From positions 1 through 32,399 of the forward strand of contig JAAMXY010001476.1 in NCBI GenBank assembly GCA_019677205.1: 32,399 nucleotides of DNA. The letters are read 5' to 3'. This document shows, piece after piece, positions 1 through 9,424 of this stretch; position 1 is the first letter of the stretch; each line of letters opens with the position of its first letter. The translations under genes and the position numbers were made by a program. Source of the stretch: Pinguiococcus pyrenoidosus. Lineage: Eukaryota > Sar > Pinguiophyceae > Pinguiochrysidales > Pinguiochrysidaceae. Below the pieces are notes generated by a model. The model had not been told where the DNA came from. It was given only the letters and a program-made list of their open reading frames with translations, and did not search any database.

Positions 1-184
1 TTCCTCGATCCTCTCCGCTCGAATCTCCGCTCGAATTCGCCTCGGCCTACTGTGAATACTGTAGCGACTGATCGCACTGTATTTCTCCGCCGAAAACGAA
101 GGAGCGTTCAATTCATCCATTTACAGTTTCATTATCTCCCGTTCATTTCGGAAATCCTCAAAACGCCACGGAATTCGGCGACAA
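1..184 (+). promoter_or_regulatory. 5' flank of the ankyrin gene
   Basis: This is the upstream region and probable 5' UTR of the gene starting at 185. It holds a perfect tandem duplication of a 12-mer (CTCCGCTCGAAT at 13-24 and 25-36). I see no TATA box or other defined promoter element, and no credible coding frame on either strand. The neighbouring gene on the left lies outside the window. Confidence 0.35.
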
Positions 185-1548
185 ATGTCGACACCGGCGA
201 TCGATTATGACGCTGTGAGCGATCAGCTGCGCCAGCAGAAGAGGGGGGGCCGGCAAGAGGGAGGCCGAGTGCGATGTCCGCTCTGCGACCCGCGGCGCGC
301 GAAGCGTTTCGGCCGCGGCCGAGGTTTGCGGATGCATCTGCTGCAGAAGCATGCCTCCCAAGTGCAGTCTGCCCCGGCCTTGGCTGCGCTGATGGATCGC
401 GCCGAGGCCGAGGCACCAACTGAGGAGCTGGCGAGGCCTGGGAAGCGGAAGCGGAAGCGCGAAGACGCGCAAGCGGCGGGGAGAGCGGAGGACGAGCTGC
501 TTGCAGCCGCCAAAGCGGGCGACAAAGATGCATTTTTGGAGACGATGGAGCCGCTTGGAGTAGAAGTTGCTCTGGGCGCTCGAGACAGGTGCACAAAGCC
601 TTGTCTCCATGAAAGCTTGCTGTCTTTTCGCCGCGTCTGAACCCGGAAACCTTAGGCACGGAGCCTCGGTTCTGGATTGGGCCGCGGGCGGAGGGCATCT
701 TGATCTGCTGGCGACGCTGCTTGGGCTGCAGAAGGAGCTGAGCCCCGAAGACGTTCGCCCTCGGAAGCGAAGGCGCCGGAGAGATGGGCGCTCGGCGCTT
801 CACTGGGCTGCACGGAATGGCCAAGTGGATGCAATCCAGCTTTTGCTGCGGCACATCCGAGGCCCCGACGCAACGGAACCCGTGCTCTTTGAGAGTGTGG
901 ATGAAGAAGCCTACGACGGAACGACGCCGCTGATGTAAGGCCATGCAGACCAAACACGAGCGCTGCAGATTGGAGGCTAAGGGCCTGTCGTTTCTGCCCG
1001 TCCCGCCAATCGCTAGGCTGGCGCTCTTTGGGGGACATGTCGCCGCAGCCGAGATGCTATGCGAGAATGGAGCATCCATCTTTTACGAGAACAAGTAAGG
1101 AGCGCCCTCTGTCTCAACGTCCGAAGTGTCCTGGTAACAAGATGCTCCTCTCGTCAGCTGGAAATGCACAGCGAGCCACTGGGCAGCAATGGGCGGGTTC
1201 GTGCCGTGCCTGGAATGGTTGTGGGAACGCCATGGCGAAGGCGTCGAACGCTTCTTTTCACGTGTTCAGAAGGAGGGCCATACTCCGCTGCACAAAGCGG
1301 CACAGAAGGGACGCTTGCTTGCCTGCAATTGGCTTCTGCAGCGTTTGGCGAGCGGTGCGGAAGCAAAGGAGGTTGCAACAGGTGACTCGAAGGCGGGGGG
1401 GGACGGCCCCGATCCCAAGGAGCACTGCGAAGCCGAGCAAGAGAAGAGTGCAGGTGCCAACGCCTGTGCACGATTACGGCCCAGCGACCTGGCGTCGGCC
1501 GCCGGCCACGTCGAAGTAGCCCAGCTGTTGCAGAAGAATGGTCGGTGA
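185..1548 (+). CDS. C2H2-type zinc finger / ankyrin-repeat protein
   Basis: The gene has four exons: 185-588, 656-934, 1017-1094 and 1158-1548. The introns are 67, 82 and 63 nt, all GT-AG, and the exons join in frame to give 383 aa. The ATG at 185 is the first in the frame. An early CPLC...HLLQKH arrangement (C-x2-C-x16-H-x4-H) suggests one zinc finger, followed by a basic KRKRKR stretch that could be a nuclear signal. About six ankyrin repeats follow, with recognisable cores such as SALHWAARNGQVDAIQLLL, GTTPLMLALFGGHVAAAEML, GHTPLHKAAQKGRLLACNWL and DLASAAGHVEVAQLL. The acceptor at 1157 was chosen over a later one because only it restores the ankyrin pattern ASHWAAMGGF. Ankyrin repeats bind proteins, so a nuclear adaptor role is an inference and the partner is unknown. 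The next gene converges from the minus strand after a 282-bp spacer in which nothing else was seen. Confidence 0.85.
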
Positions 1549-1830
1549 TCGAATCCTTCGTCTCGTTCGAACCTTCGAGAAGCGAGGCTCTGTGTATGAT
1601 ATCTCTCCATCGCATCGCTGAGCGGATTGTCGGAGTGTTCAGCATGTAATCGCATGCCTTCGGGCAACGCCGGGGAAGCAAGCTGTCAGCTTCGATCGCA
1701 ATCCAATTGCTCGTCGCACTGGGCCCTGCTGCTTGATGACCGAGATCGTCTGCAGCGCTCCGAAGCATGTCTTCGTTGGTATCTTCCCGGCTTTCCGTGT
1801 CGCCTGCACTGGCGACACGCTGGAACACTC

Positions 1831-3829
1831 TCAGCCGCGCTGCTTGTCCGACATCCTGGGTAGGGATTTCGGCGAGGTCTCCCCGCTGCCTGCGGGAATT
1901 GATGCCGGTGATCTTGCTCTCGAAGTGGACGGCTCTTTGATTAGCTCCGGTCTGACGGCCACGATCTTTCCCGGCGGATTCTTCCTGTTGATGCTGGGGC
2001 GGAACGATGGAAGCGCAATGAGGGAATGCTCAAAAAAGGTCCAACGGCGACAGGGAACCTCACGTTATGCTGGTCATGATTGCGGACAGGATCCCATTCT
2101 TCAGCGCGCTCTTCTCCTTTGGCGACATTGCCACTGAAGGGAATTTCTGGCCGTCCACCTCAGCCTTTGACAGCATCAGGCTTGTCAGCTGCCCTGTGTG
2201 TCGAACTCCGGATGCGATGCGCGGCTGCCTTTGGATGGTGCTTACGCGTAGAATGAAGGGGCTCTCCCGAGCTAGGCCGTTCATGACCAGCATCCAGTAG
2301 TGGTCAATTTGTCGATTCGGTATGGGAGCTCGCAGGAGTGCTCTGCCCAAGAAATGATCAAAAACCTGCTTCGCAGAGGATCCTCTTCAAGATGGCCGAC
2401 GTGCGATGAAAACTTACTTGAGTTCGCTCACTCGACTTTCTTGAAGCTCCACGAAGCCGGGCTTGAACCTGTGAAGCGCGTCATTGCTGCTTTGCCGTGT
2501 TGCGAGCTTTCAAGAAGGGCTGACCTTGTGAGAAACTCTTCGGCCGCGCGAAAGTAGTACCCCATGAAAGCGACGTTGAACATCAGCGACAGGATCAGCG
2601 AGACGAAGAGGGACTGGTCTAGCGTCTCCCGGTCGCTGCGCAAGGAGGTTTCGTAGACTGTTTGCAAGCGGCTGGTGTGAACATCCTCCCTGAGATCAAT
2701 GGAAGACGACCGAGTGCCCACCTCTGCTGAACACCAGAAAATTCATGACAAACATGAGCAAATCTTCGAAGACCAACTTGAACAGGATCGCCAGGGTAGT
2801 CTCCTGGTCCCCCTTTTGTGTGATCGCGATGGTAACGGTGGCCTCCATCTCATCGATAAGCTGCGCAACGCGTGGTGGTCGAAGGGAGATGCTTAGGTAC
2901 GTAGGGCCGCACTTTCCGAAGCTGAGCTTTCCGCAATAGAGGGTTCAGAGCTCCCCTTACCATCTTGTTCACAATGCTGGCTTTCGCGCTGTGGGAACAG
3001 CGATCCAATTCGTGCTCAACGATCCTCTGCACGACGTGATCAACATAGCCCGACGATCCCAAGAGCGAATCCATCGTTTTCCCCTGAGCACGAGAGCCAA
3101 CTGAGGTCAAGTCTGCCAGAGGCTGCGCCCCGCATCCGACTTTTGGTACCTTCACTTCGGCCTTGGCCATCGCTCTTGTCGTCGCTAACCGCCGTAGCGT
3201 TGGCCTTTCGAGGGCTTGCTCTGGAGGAGTTCCGGGTGGAACACATGAGTAAAGCCTGGCGTGAGTAGAAGCTCCTGCGCCCAACGCACCTTCGCCTTCT
3301 CCTACAACGTCTGCCCACATCCTCAGCGTCCATCGGAGACTCTTCACGTGAGCCAGCAGGAGCGAGAAGGACGGGATCGAGGATATTACGAAGAGGACCA
3401 TGTACATGATCTGCCGACCGTTGCACGCGTTAGGAAAACCCACGCTGGCCTTCGGACGTCGGTACTGCAGGAACACCGGATGCTCAGCCTTCCATGCATA
3501 TCCGTGTGGCACAGACCTGCAGATCCACGCCGATGAGGCCTCCGTCGTATGTGATGATCAGCAGGGCGGACTGAAGGTCCGAGCCCCAGTCCATCAGCTC
3601 GAAGCAGATCATGATGATTTTGGATGCTGAAGTGGAGGAGATCCGCTTGATGACGACGAGGAAGCTGAAGAGTCCTTTGCTTAGCCCCCACAAGCAGCGG
3701 AACGACACTTTCTGGATTTCCGACAAACCTTTGCTTTTGCAACCGCGCCCATATTACGATCCCGACGCTGGACAGGATGGCGAAAGCAGCCAAGCAGATG
3801 ACACCCACGAATGTGTTGTCCAACTCCAT
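1831..3829 (-). CDS. Multi-pass membrane protein, possibly distantly XK-related
   Basis: The gene is spliced on the minus strand. The better-supported exons are 3829-3729, 3679-3517, 3464-2913, a block from 2860 (intron probably 2686-2734), a block ending near 2430, one through 2064, and 1984-1831 with the stop at 1831. The introns at 3680-3728 (49 nt), 3465-3516 (52), 2861-2912 (52) and 1985-2063 (79) keep the frame. The junction near 2340-2430 has two workable solutions. Hydrophobic segments include VGVICLAAFAILSSVGIVIW near the N-terminus, KIIMICFELMDWGSDLQSAL, QIMYMVLFVISSIPSFSLLL, AILFKLVFEDLLMFVMNFL and LFVSLILSLMFNVAFMGYYF, so at least five membrane spans. The MDWGSDL and FEDLLMFVM motifs faintly recall the D-G-T-D and E-D-x-P-Q-L signatures of XK-related scramblase-family proteins, but this is weak and no function is assigned. 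The hydrophilic C-terminal tail is Ser/Pro rich. It is divergent from the carbamoyltransferase gene. Confidence 0.65.
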
Positions 3830-4602
3830 GCCGCCTCTCAGAGTCCTACCGACCCTCTATGACCGCCGTTGATCGCAAAGCTTTGGCCGCCATCGCTCGC
3901 CGTTGGTAGACGTGTCCCGGCGAGCTCACGAGGCTGCACCGAATCCTGCGTTTGCACGCACGAGGCTATCTCTCCATTCGAGCAGTGGCCGCGGCGACGT
4001 CCTCAGGAGCCCCGAGGAAGGCACGTCGCGAGCATGCGGCTCTCGAAACAACCGATGCGTCCTTCCAAGCAGGGCAACAAGCCTTCCGACGCTCAGCGAA
4101 GCCTCTATCTTCACCGGCGAAGCGTCCTTCCACGCCGCGCCCGAGGAGCGGTCCGTCTGCAGGCCAGCCCGTTCCCTTGACAATGGAGAGCAGCTCCGCG
4201 GAGGACTGCCAGCCTCTGTCTCTGCCCCTTCTGGCAAGTGCAGATTCCCGACGCTGAGTAGAGCAAGAGGCAGCGAGCGCGAGAAGAAGGCCGTTGCCCA
4301 ACCAGCAACGCCAGCGAGCTTTACTGGACGTCCAGTTCCGGAGCTTCCCCGACATCCGGTTGGCAGGAGCGGTAACCCCCGCCAGGCGCATCATGGGCCT
4401 GCTGGCCACGCAGAAAGCCGAGGCTGGACAGGGAGGCCCGGGGGGCCCGGGAAGGCGCACGCACGTCAGGCGATCCAAAGAAGAAGTTGAAAAGGCCTTT
4501 GCAGAGGCCTTTTCGGAGCGTCAGCTGACGGGGACAGAGACCCAAAAGCTGCCGCCAAGTTCAGTTGCATTTTGGCGCCTTTTCCCTCCGGTCTGGAGAG
4601 CG
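3830..4602. promoter_or_regulatory. Divergent intergenic region
   Basis: These 773 bp lie between the start of the membrane-protein gene (minus) and the chosen start of the carbamoyltransferase (plus), so both promoters should be here. Several overlapping open frames occur on both strands, as expected of GC-rich DNA, and none has a recognisable domain. The plus frame from 4294 is open into the carbamoyltransferase and could be an N-terminal extension of about 103 residues. I see no TATA box. Confidence 0.4.
4490..4513. repeat. Perfect 9-bp inverted repeat
   Basis: The arms AAAAGGCCT (4490-4498) and AGGCCTTTT (4505-4513) flank a six-base spacer TTGCAG. It can form a short hairpin about 90 bp upstream of the chosen carbamoyltransferase start. 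It could be a dimeric factor-binding site or a 5' UTR hairpin, or chance. Confidence 0.5.
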
Positions 4603-6967
4603 ATGCTGTGCGCTCTCGGCCTTCTTGTGGGGTGTTTGAGGCTTCCGCTGGTCGGGGGCTTTGGGCCGCTGGTTCTGGGCCTGAACAAGTACAGCCATGA
4701 CGCGTCGGTGTGCGTCGTGGACAGTGACTCCGACGCGGTGCTCTACGCCGGCGCGAAGGAGCGCCTGAGTCGGCGAAAGCACGACGGCGGCGGCGTCGGA
4801 GAGGCTGTGGATGTGGCGCTGAGCTCCATCGGGGCGAAGATTGAGGATGTGGCCTTGGTGGTGCAGAACAACCATCATCATCGGATCGCGCCGTTTGAGC
4901 GGCGCCTGCCCTGGGCGGTGAAGCAGGGATACGAGAGCGCCGACGGGCTTCATCCGCTGAATTTGCTTGAGCATGGCCACCTCGAGAAGCTGGAGTTGAG
5001 CCACCATCTGGCGCACGCCTGGAGTGCGGCGGTGAGATGCTCTTGCAAGCCAGCCTCGTCAATCGTGAGGTCCCCTTAACGCTGGCTTTCCTGTCTCTGT
5101 TGTTTCCCGTGCGTAGGCGCTATGCCCCTTCGACCACGGCCTCGTGCTGGTGATGGATGGTATGGGCGACTCGCAGAGGAACTTCAAGACCCGCGATGAG
5201 CGGGTTGACTTCATGACGGACGATGCCCTGCCCAAGGCGGACGCGTTCAAGCAAGTCCCGGACACCTTTGCCCCGTTTCGCGACTACCGCGAAGCCGAGA
5301 CCGTGTATCGCTTCGACGATCGAGGGCCGGGTCCGATGCGGCTCGAACTGCTCTTCAAGCGCTGGACGGAAGAGAAGTCCCCCAGCGAGCTGTACAACTA
5401 TGGCTTCGAGAACATGGAGTCCATCGGGGCGATCTACAGCCGCGTGTCCTCGCAGACGTTTGGCGACTGGAATGCCTGTGGCAAGGTCATGGGACTCGGA
5501 CCATGGGCTCCAACGTGGCGGAAACACTCGTCAAGGGACGAGAGAAGCGCGAGATCTTTCATGTCAGGCAGTCTTCTGGAGGGACTGTTCAAGGTGCACT
5601 GGGACGAGCTGAACAAGCTGGAGTACAGCAACGATTTCAAGGCGGCTCTGAGGGAAGGAGATGACTTGAGGAAGCTCTTTTACGCGGAAGTGGCAGAAGC
5701 CGTGCAAGACGACCTGGAAGGCGTTTGCATGGCTGCCGTGCGCGACCTCAAGAACACCCACGGCCCCGGTGAAGCCAACCTTTGCTTCGCGGGAGGCGTT
5801 GCGCTGAACAGTGTGCTCAACGGGAGAATCCAGAAGGAGAGCCAATTTCAGCGAGTATACATCCCACCTTTCCCGGGGGACGATGGGGTTTCCGTAGGAT
5901 GCGCTCTGTACGGAGCTTCTGTGCTGCGCGGCGAGAGCCGGCCGAGCGGGCGGGAGCGCACCGTCTTTGAACCCTTCCAAGGTCCCAAGTACACGGCCGA
6001 TGACATCCTGGAGGCCATCTCGGAATATGCCCCCTGGGTTGAGGTGGTCGCTTCGTACGATGTCGAGGATCAGGAGTACATCGAGTTTGTGGCGGATGCG
6101 ATCGCGAACGGGAAAGTCGTGGGCTGGTTTCAGGGCCGCGGCGAGGTCGGCCCGCGGGCGCTGGGAGCCCGCTCCATCCTTGCGGACCCGAGGGATCCTG
6201 AGATGGCAGACTTTCTGAATGTGAAGGTCAAGAAGCGGGAGGTCTTCCGACCATTCGCTCCGAGCTGCTTGGGAGGAGAGCATGCAGCTGCTTGGTTTGA
6301 GCTCGACGAAGGAGACTCGGGATACCCAGGTCTCCAGTCACCGTACATGAGCATCACCGCTCGGGTCTTGGACGAGAAGCGCAGCTTGGTGCCGTCTATC
6401 ACGCACATCGACGGGACTGCTAGGCTGCAGACCGTCCCCACAGACGCGCAGACCGGCGAGTGGAGCACTTATCGTCGACTGCTGGAAGCGTTCTTGCGAA
6501 TCACGGGAGTCCCCATGGTCCTCAACACCTCGTTCAATCTGGCTGGAGAGCCCATCGTCGAAACGCCCTTTGACGCGGTTCGCTCATTTCTTAGCATGTC
6601 TGGCTACATGGATTTTCTGGCCTTGCAGGGTGTTGTGCTCCGGGTCCGCAGCTTCGACCAAGTGGTGGAAGAGAACGGCGCTGTGGAAACCTTGGCTCCG
6701 ATCCGTGCGACCGAGTTCGTCAGTGAGTTGCTGACGACGTCCGTGGGAGATACTCTGACAGCGAGGGTGAAACCGGTGGAAGCGGACAAGTGGATCGAGT
6801 TGGAAGACGAAATAAGCCTAGCTCTCCTGGAAGTTGCTGACGGAGACGTGTCCATTGCGACGATGGGCGAGGAACTGGAGCTCAGCGTCGAGGAGGTTGC
6901 CGAGCGCGCCCGAGCGCTCTACGAGGACCGTCTCGTCCATTTTGGGCGCAGAGCGCAGAGCGGGTGA
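4603..6967 (+). CDS. O-carbamoyltransferase (NodU/CmcH/TobZ family)
   Basis: Two exons (4603-5031 and 5117-6967) flank an 85-nt GT-AG intron and give 759 aa. Family enzymes use carbamoyl phosphate and ATP to make a carbamoyl-adenylate in an N-terminal Kae1-like domain, then carbamoylate a hydroxyl of a small molecule. Visible hallmarks are LGLNKYSHDAS near residue 25, the metal-binding SHHLAHAWSAA at 132-143 (spanning the splice site), VMDGMGD near 156, CFAGGVALNS from 366, GRGEVGPRALGARS near 483, RPFAPS near 521, THIDGTARLQTV, and LNTSFNLAGEPIV near 613. All expected blocks are present, so it should be active. It is longer than typical bacterial members (about 550-600 aa) because of a C-terminal tail of about 110 residues. 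The start at 4603 gives a hydrophobic leader MLCALGLLVGCLRLPL directly before the enzyme domain, resembling a signal peptide or anchor. Starting at 4294 would bury that segment inside the protein. The substrate is not predictable. The family is mainly bacterial, so transfer into an ancestor is likely. Confidence 0.92.
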
Positions 6968-7286
6968 AGACTGAGGCCATGGCGGCGGGCCATTGGCGGC
7001 GGGCGAAGTAGAGAGCCAAACGAACTGGAAGTGTATTTCTGTTGAGCGGTCACACGACGCACATGTCAGCGTTGCCCACGGCAACAATCGTATCCGGCAA
7101 GGACCGACATGGGGACACGAACGCGAAGTCTGACCTACGTGCATCCTTTCGAAAGCACAGAATCTCCAATAGCAGAATAGCGCAGCATGCCGCTGAGCGA
7201 AAGCCAGATCTGCTACGTAGCGGAAGGGCCGCCGAGAAACAAGATCGTACAATTTACATAGGACGGCAGATCCCCCTGACCGCTTC
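6968..7286. other. Convergent spacer
   Basis: This 319-bp spacer lies between the 3' ends of the carbamoyltransferase and CRAL-TRIO genes. A short direct repeat (GGCGGCGGGC twice, about 6981-7006) sits just after the carbamoyltransferase stop. No gene or clear polyadenylation signal was recognised. Confidence 0.4.
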
Positions 7287-8399
7287 TCAGGCCTTCGCTT
7301 TGGAAAACCACTTGCCCCCCATGGACCATCGGCTGGTCACGGAGGACACCCCGTGCTTCCGATTCACCTTATCGACATAGTGCTTCATCCTCTTCTCTTC
7401 CTTGCTCTCACCCAACGGGATCTTGCTCTTCCCCCCGTATTCCTCCGGCAGGTTGGAGGCCGGAATGTACCGCGTCAACTTCCCCTCTTGCACGTCCTTC
7501 GCAGTGAAGAAATGGATCCGTTTCCGCATCTTCTCCGACATAAAATTCTTCAAAATGTTGTAAATGTTGTTGTACCACTCGGGCACGTTGACAATCAGAA
7601 TCTTGTCTGCCCTCTCGGGATAGTACTCCGACGTCATCGCGATTGCGCGCTTCACAAAGTTCAAAACCTCCAAGCTCACTTTCTCCGGGGTGAAGCCCCC
7701 GTAGTCTTGGACCACCGTCACCTTTGCCCCGTCCTTCGGCGCCACGACCTGCCACGTGTATTCCGTGTGCCAGATGTAGTGCCAGAAGAGGATGTCCGAG
7801 TTGATCCCGCTCTTTTTCAGCCCCTTGACATCCACATGACCGGGCCGCTCCCAGTAGGTGTACAGGCCGTCCTTGTCCTTCAGGTGGATGCTGTGCGGGT
7901 AGTACTTCTTGATCTGGTGGAAATACTTGTGGGGCTGGTGCAGAATGTCGTCTGCGCCGTTCTGGCGCCGCCACTCGATGTTCCGCAGCCACTTCGCCTC
8001 TGCCCGGGCGCGATTACCATTGACGGCGGCGAGGATGTTCTTGGGCACCCTCGTGTGCTTGGAGGTGACCTTCGAAGCCGACGCATCCTCCAAGACGTAG
8101 TTCGCAGCTGCGTACGACTTTCCCAGAAACACACTGTAGCAGACCAGCAGCACGGTGAGCAGCTTGACAATGAGCGCGAAGCGCGGGTGGAGGAACCGAG
8201 AGTCCATCTCCGGGACGATGAAGGACGCCACGGAGCTGCTCTCTGGCGTCTTGGGTGCGGATTCGATCGGACGGTCGTCCAGAACGGTCTTCGTTTCCGA
8301 CGAGCTTGCGGTCGCTTCTTCCTTCCTCTGGCCAGGCGCCTTCTTAATCCTGAGGCGCCAGCCGTGCCCGCTGAACTGCAGATTCTGCGCCTTTGGCAT
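7287..8399 (-). CDS. Membrane-anchored CRAL-TRIO (Sec14-like) lipid-transfer protein
   Basis: A single coding exon gives 370 aa, counted from the ATG at 8399. That ATG is the first in frame after an intron in the 5' leader (8415-8482, donor GTAAGG, branch-like GCTAAC, acceptor CCGCAG). Residues about 1-70 are polar and Ser/Glu rich. A hydrophobic span FALIVKLLTVLLVCYSVFLG follows at about 73-92. Then comes a CRAL-TRIO N-like helical part (RAEAKWLRNIEWRRQNGADD) and the lipid-binding CRAL-TRIO fold, with the signatures KDKDGLYTYWERPG, TVVQDYGGFTPEKVS, YYPERADKILIVNVPEWYN and LPEEYGGKSKIPLG. Family members bind and exchange phosphoinositides, phosphatidylcholine, tocopherols or similar lipids between membranes. 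The transmembrane segment before the domain would tether it to a membrane with the domain exposed to the cytosol or lumen; the topology is not clear. It is divergent from the ER DnaJ gene. Confidence 0.88.
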   Translation of the reverse strand: MPKAQNLQFSGHGWRLRIKKAPGQRKEEATASSSETKTVLDDRPIESAPKTPESSSVASFIVPEMDSRFLHPRFALIVKLLTVLLVCYSVFLGKSYAAANYVLEDASASKVTSKHTRVPKNILAAVNGNRARAEAKWLRNIEWRRQNGADDILHQPHKYFHQIKKYYPHSIHLKDKDGLYTYWERPGHVDVKGLKKSGINSDILFWHYIWHTEYTWQVVAPKDGAKVTVVQDYGGFTPEKVSLEVLNFVKRAIAMTSEYYPERADKILIVNVPEWYNNIYNILKNFMSEKMRKRIHFFTAKDVQEGKLTRYIPASNLPEEYGGKSKIPLGESKEEKRMKHYVDKVNRKHGVSSVTSRWSMGGKWFSKAKA

Positions 8400-8414
8400 A
8401 GCGACGCAATCGTC

Positions 8415-8482
8415 CTGCGGAAAGGGCCCCATCAGGGTTAGCTTCGGCCAGGGCAAGGACAGATCCCACAAAGCGTCCTTAC
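8415..8482 (-). other. Putative 5' UTR intron of the CRAL-TRIO gene
   Basis: On the minus strand a GTAAGG donor at 8482 and a CTTTCCGCAG acceptor ending at 8415 enclose 68 nt with a GCTAAC branch-like sequence. The frame upstream of the donor has no ATG, so the first exon would be untranslated and the coding start is the ATG at 8399. Confidence 0.6.
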
Positions 8483-9424
8483 GTTGCTATCGGCGCGTCG
8501 TTCTCCCTCCGCGAGCCCGGTGGACGGATCGACAGACGTGCTGGACCGACTTGCGCGGCCTCCGGGGCGCTCTATCCGCCGGAACGGCGCTCTGGGCCTG
8601 GCGCTGCCTTCGCACGGACGCGAGTTCGAGGGCGAAGCTATTGAAGTGTCGCCGCGCAGAATTTGCCGCCACGCTCTGCGCACAGCGGACCACGGGTCAT
8701 ACACCGAGCACTTGAGGGAGAATGTGGGTGATTAGAGGGCTTCGGTGGCGCTTGTGGCGCGTGCCGGACAGAGAAACAGCTCCTTCGCTGCCGCTCGTTC
8801 GTACCTTGAGATCAGCCAGCTGGACGAAACCCATGGAACTGGAGGAACGTGAGAAGGAACTCGATCTACCCTGCTTGAGGTCTGTCGCCCAATCACGAGA
8901 AGCCCTGCTCGAGAAATGATTCATGTGCTCGGAGATGTTGCAAGGGAAAGACTGGAGAAAAACCGCTCAAAATCACGCAAAGTCCAAAGGGACCTCTCGA
9001 CTCTATGGTCCGATCTCCTGCCCTTCAAATCGACCTTCGCTGACGCAAACTTGAACCCGCTCTCTCCTGCTGCATCCTACGACTGAGCTAGGCTCCGCAA
9101 GTCCGCCGCCTTCAACTAGATTCTTCCCCTATCTTTCAGCTCATCCCCTCGCTGATTGGCCCTCCCAACCAGCAGAAGCGAGTCAGCATTGTGGAGCGGT
9201 GTCCCCACAACTTCAGTGACTCTTGCAGAAGTTTCGATGACTTTTTTGAATTTCAATCTCGAGGTGGATCGCCACGCGTCCATTGCTCAGCTCCGCGGCT
9301 GTTCTTCCTCGTTTCTTGTGGCCGCCACAGCCGTCGCTCCGGTCCCGCGCTGCGCCGTTCTTGGCATCTGCTCCGTGCCGTGTCTGCGGGAACAGGGAGA
9401 CCGCTTGGGAGCGCCGAGGCAGCC
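8483..9424. promoter_or_regulatory. Divergent intergenic region, CRAL-TRIO / DnaJ
   Basis: These 942 bp include the untranslated exon of the minus gene, both promoters and the DnaJ 5' leader. The plus frame from 9191 is open into the DnaJ gene but has no signal or domain before the ATG at 9425. A tRNA-like patch with A-box- and B-box-like sequences lies on the minus strand at about 9043-9098, but it does not fold as a tRNA. No other feature was recognised. Confidence 0.35.

Noticed and set aside
132-1079. 315-aa open frame on the minus strand.
   Set aside because: It lies across ankyrin exons and introns of the plus gene and lacks any domain.
1733-2137. 134-aa open frame on the plus strand.
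   Set aside because: Opposite the last exons of the membrane-protein gene, with no domain. The minus strand gives an in-frame splice and stop.
4294-4602. In-frame upstream extension of the carbamoyltransferase.
   Set aside because: It is open but Arg/Gly-rich without conserved features, and it would bury the hydrophobic leader. It is kept as an alternative start only.
4603-6967. Assignment of the carbamoyltransferase to a particular natural-product or toxin pathway (for example SxtI-like).
   Set aside because: Only family-level motifs are visible, and no other pathway gene lies in the window, so the substrate cannot be inferred.
7353-8441. 362-aa open frame on the plus strand opposite the CRAL-TRIO gene.
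   Set aside because: Antisense shadow with no domain; the minus frame has all the CRAL-TRIO signatures.
9043-9098. tRNA-like sequence on the minus strand, with an A-box-like TAGCTCAGTCG and a B-box-like GGTTCAAGTTT.
   Set aside because: The two boxes are only about 33 nt apart, the D stem and T stem do not pair, no acceptor stem forms and there is no anticodon arm. At best it is a decayed tRNA relic.
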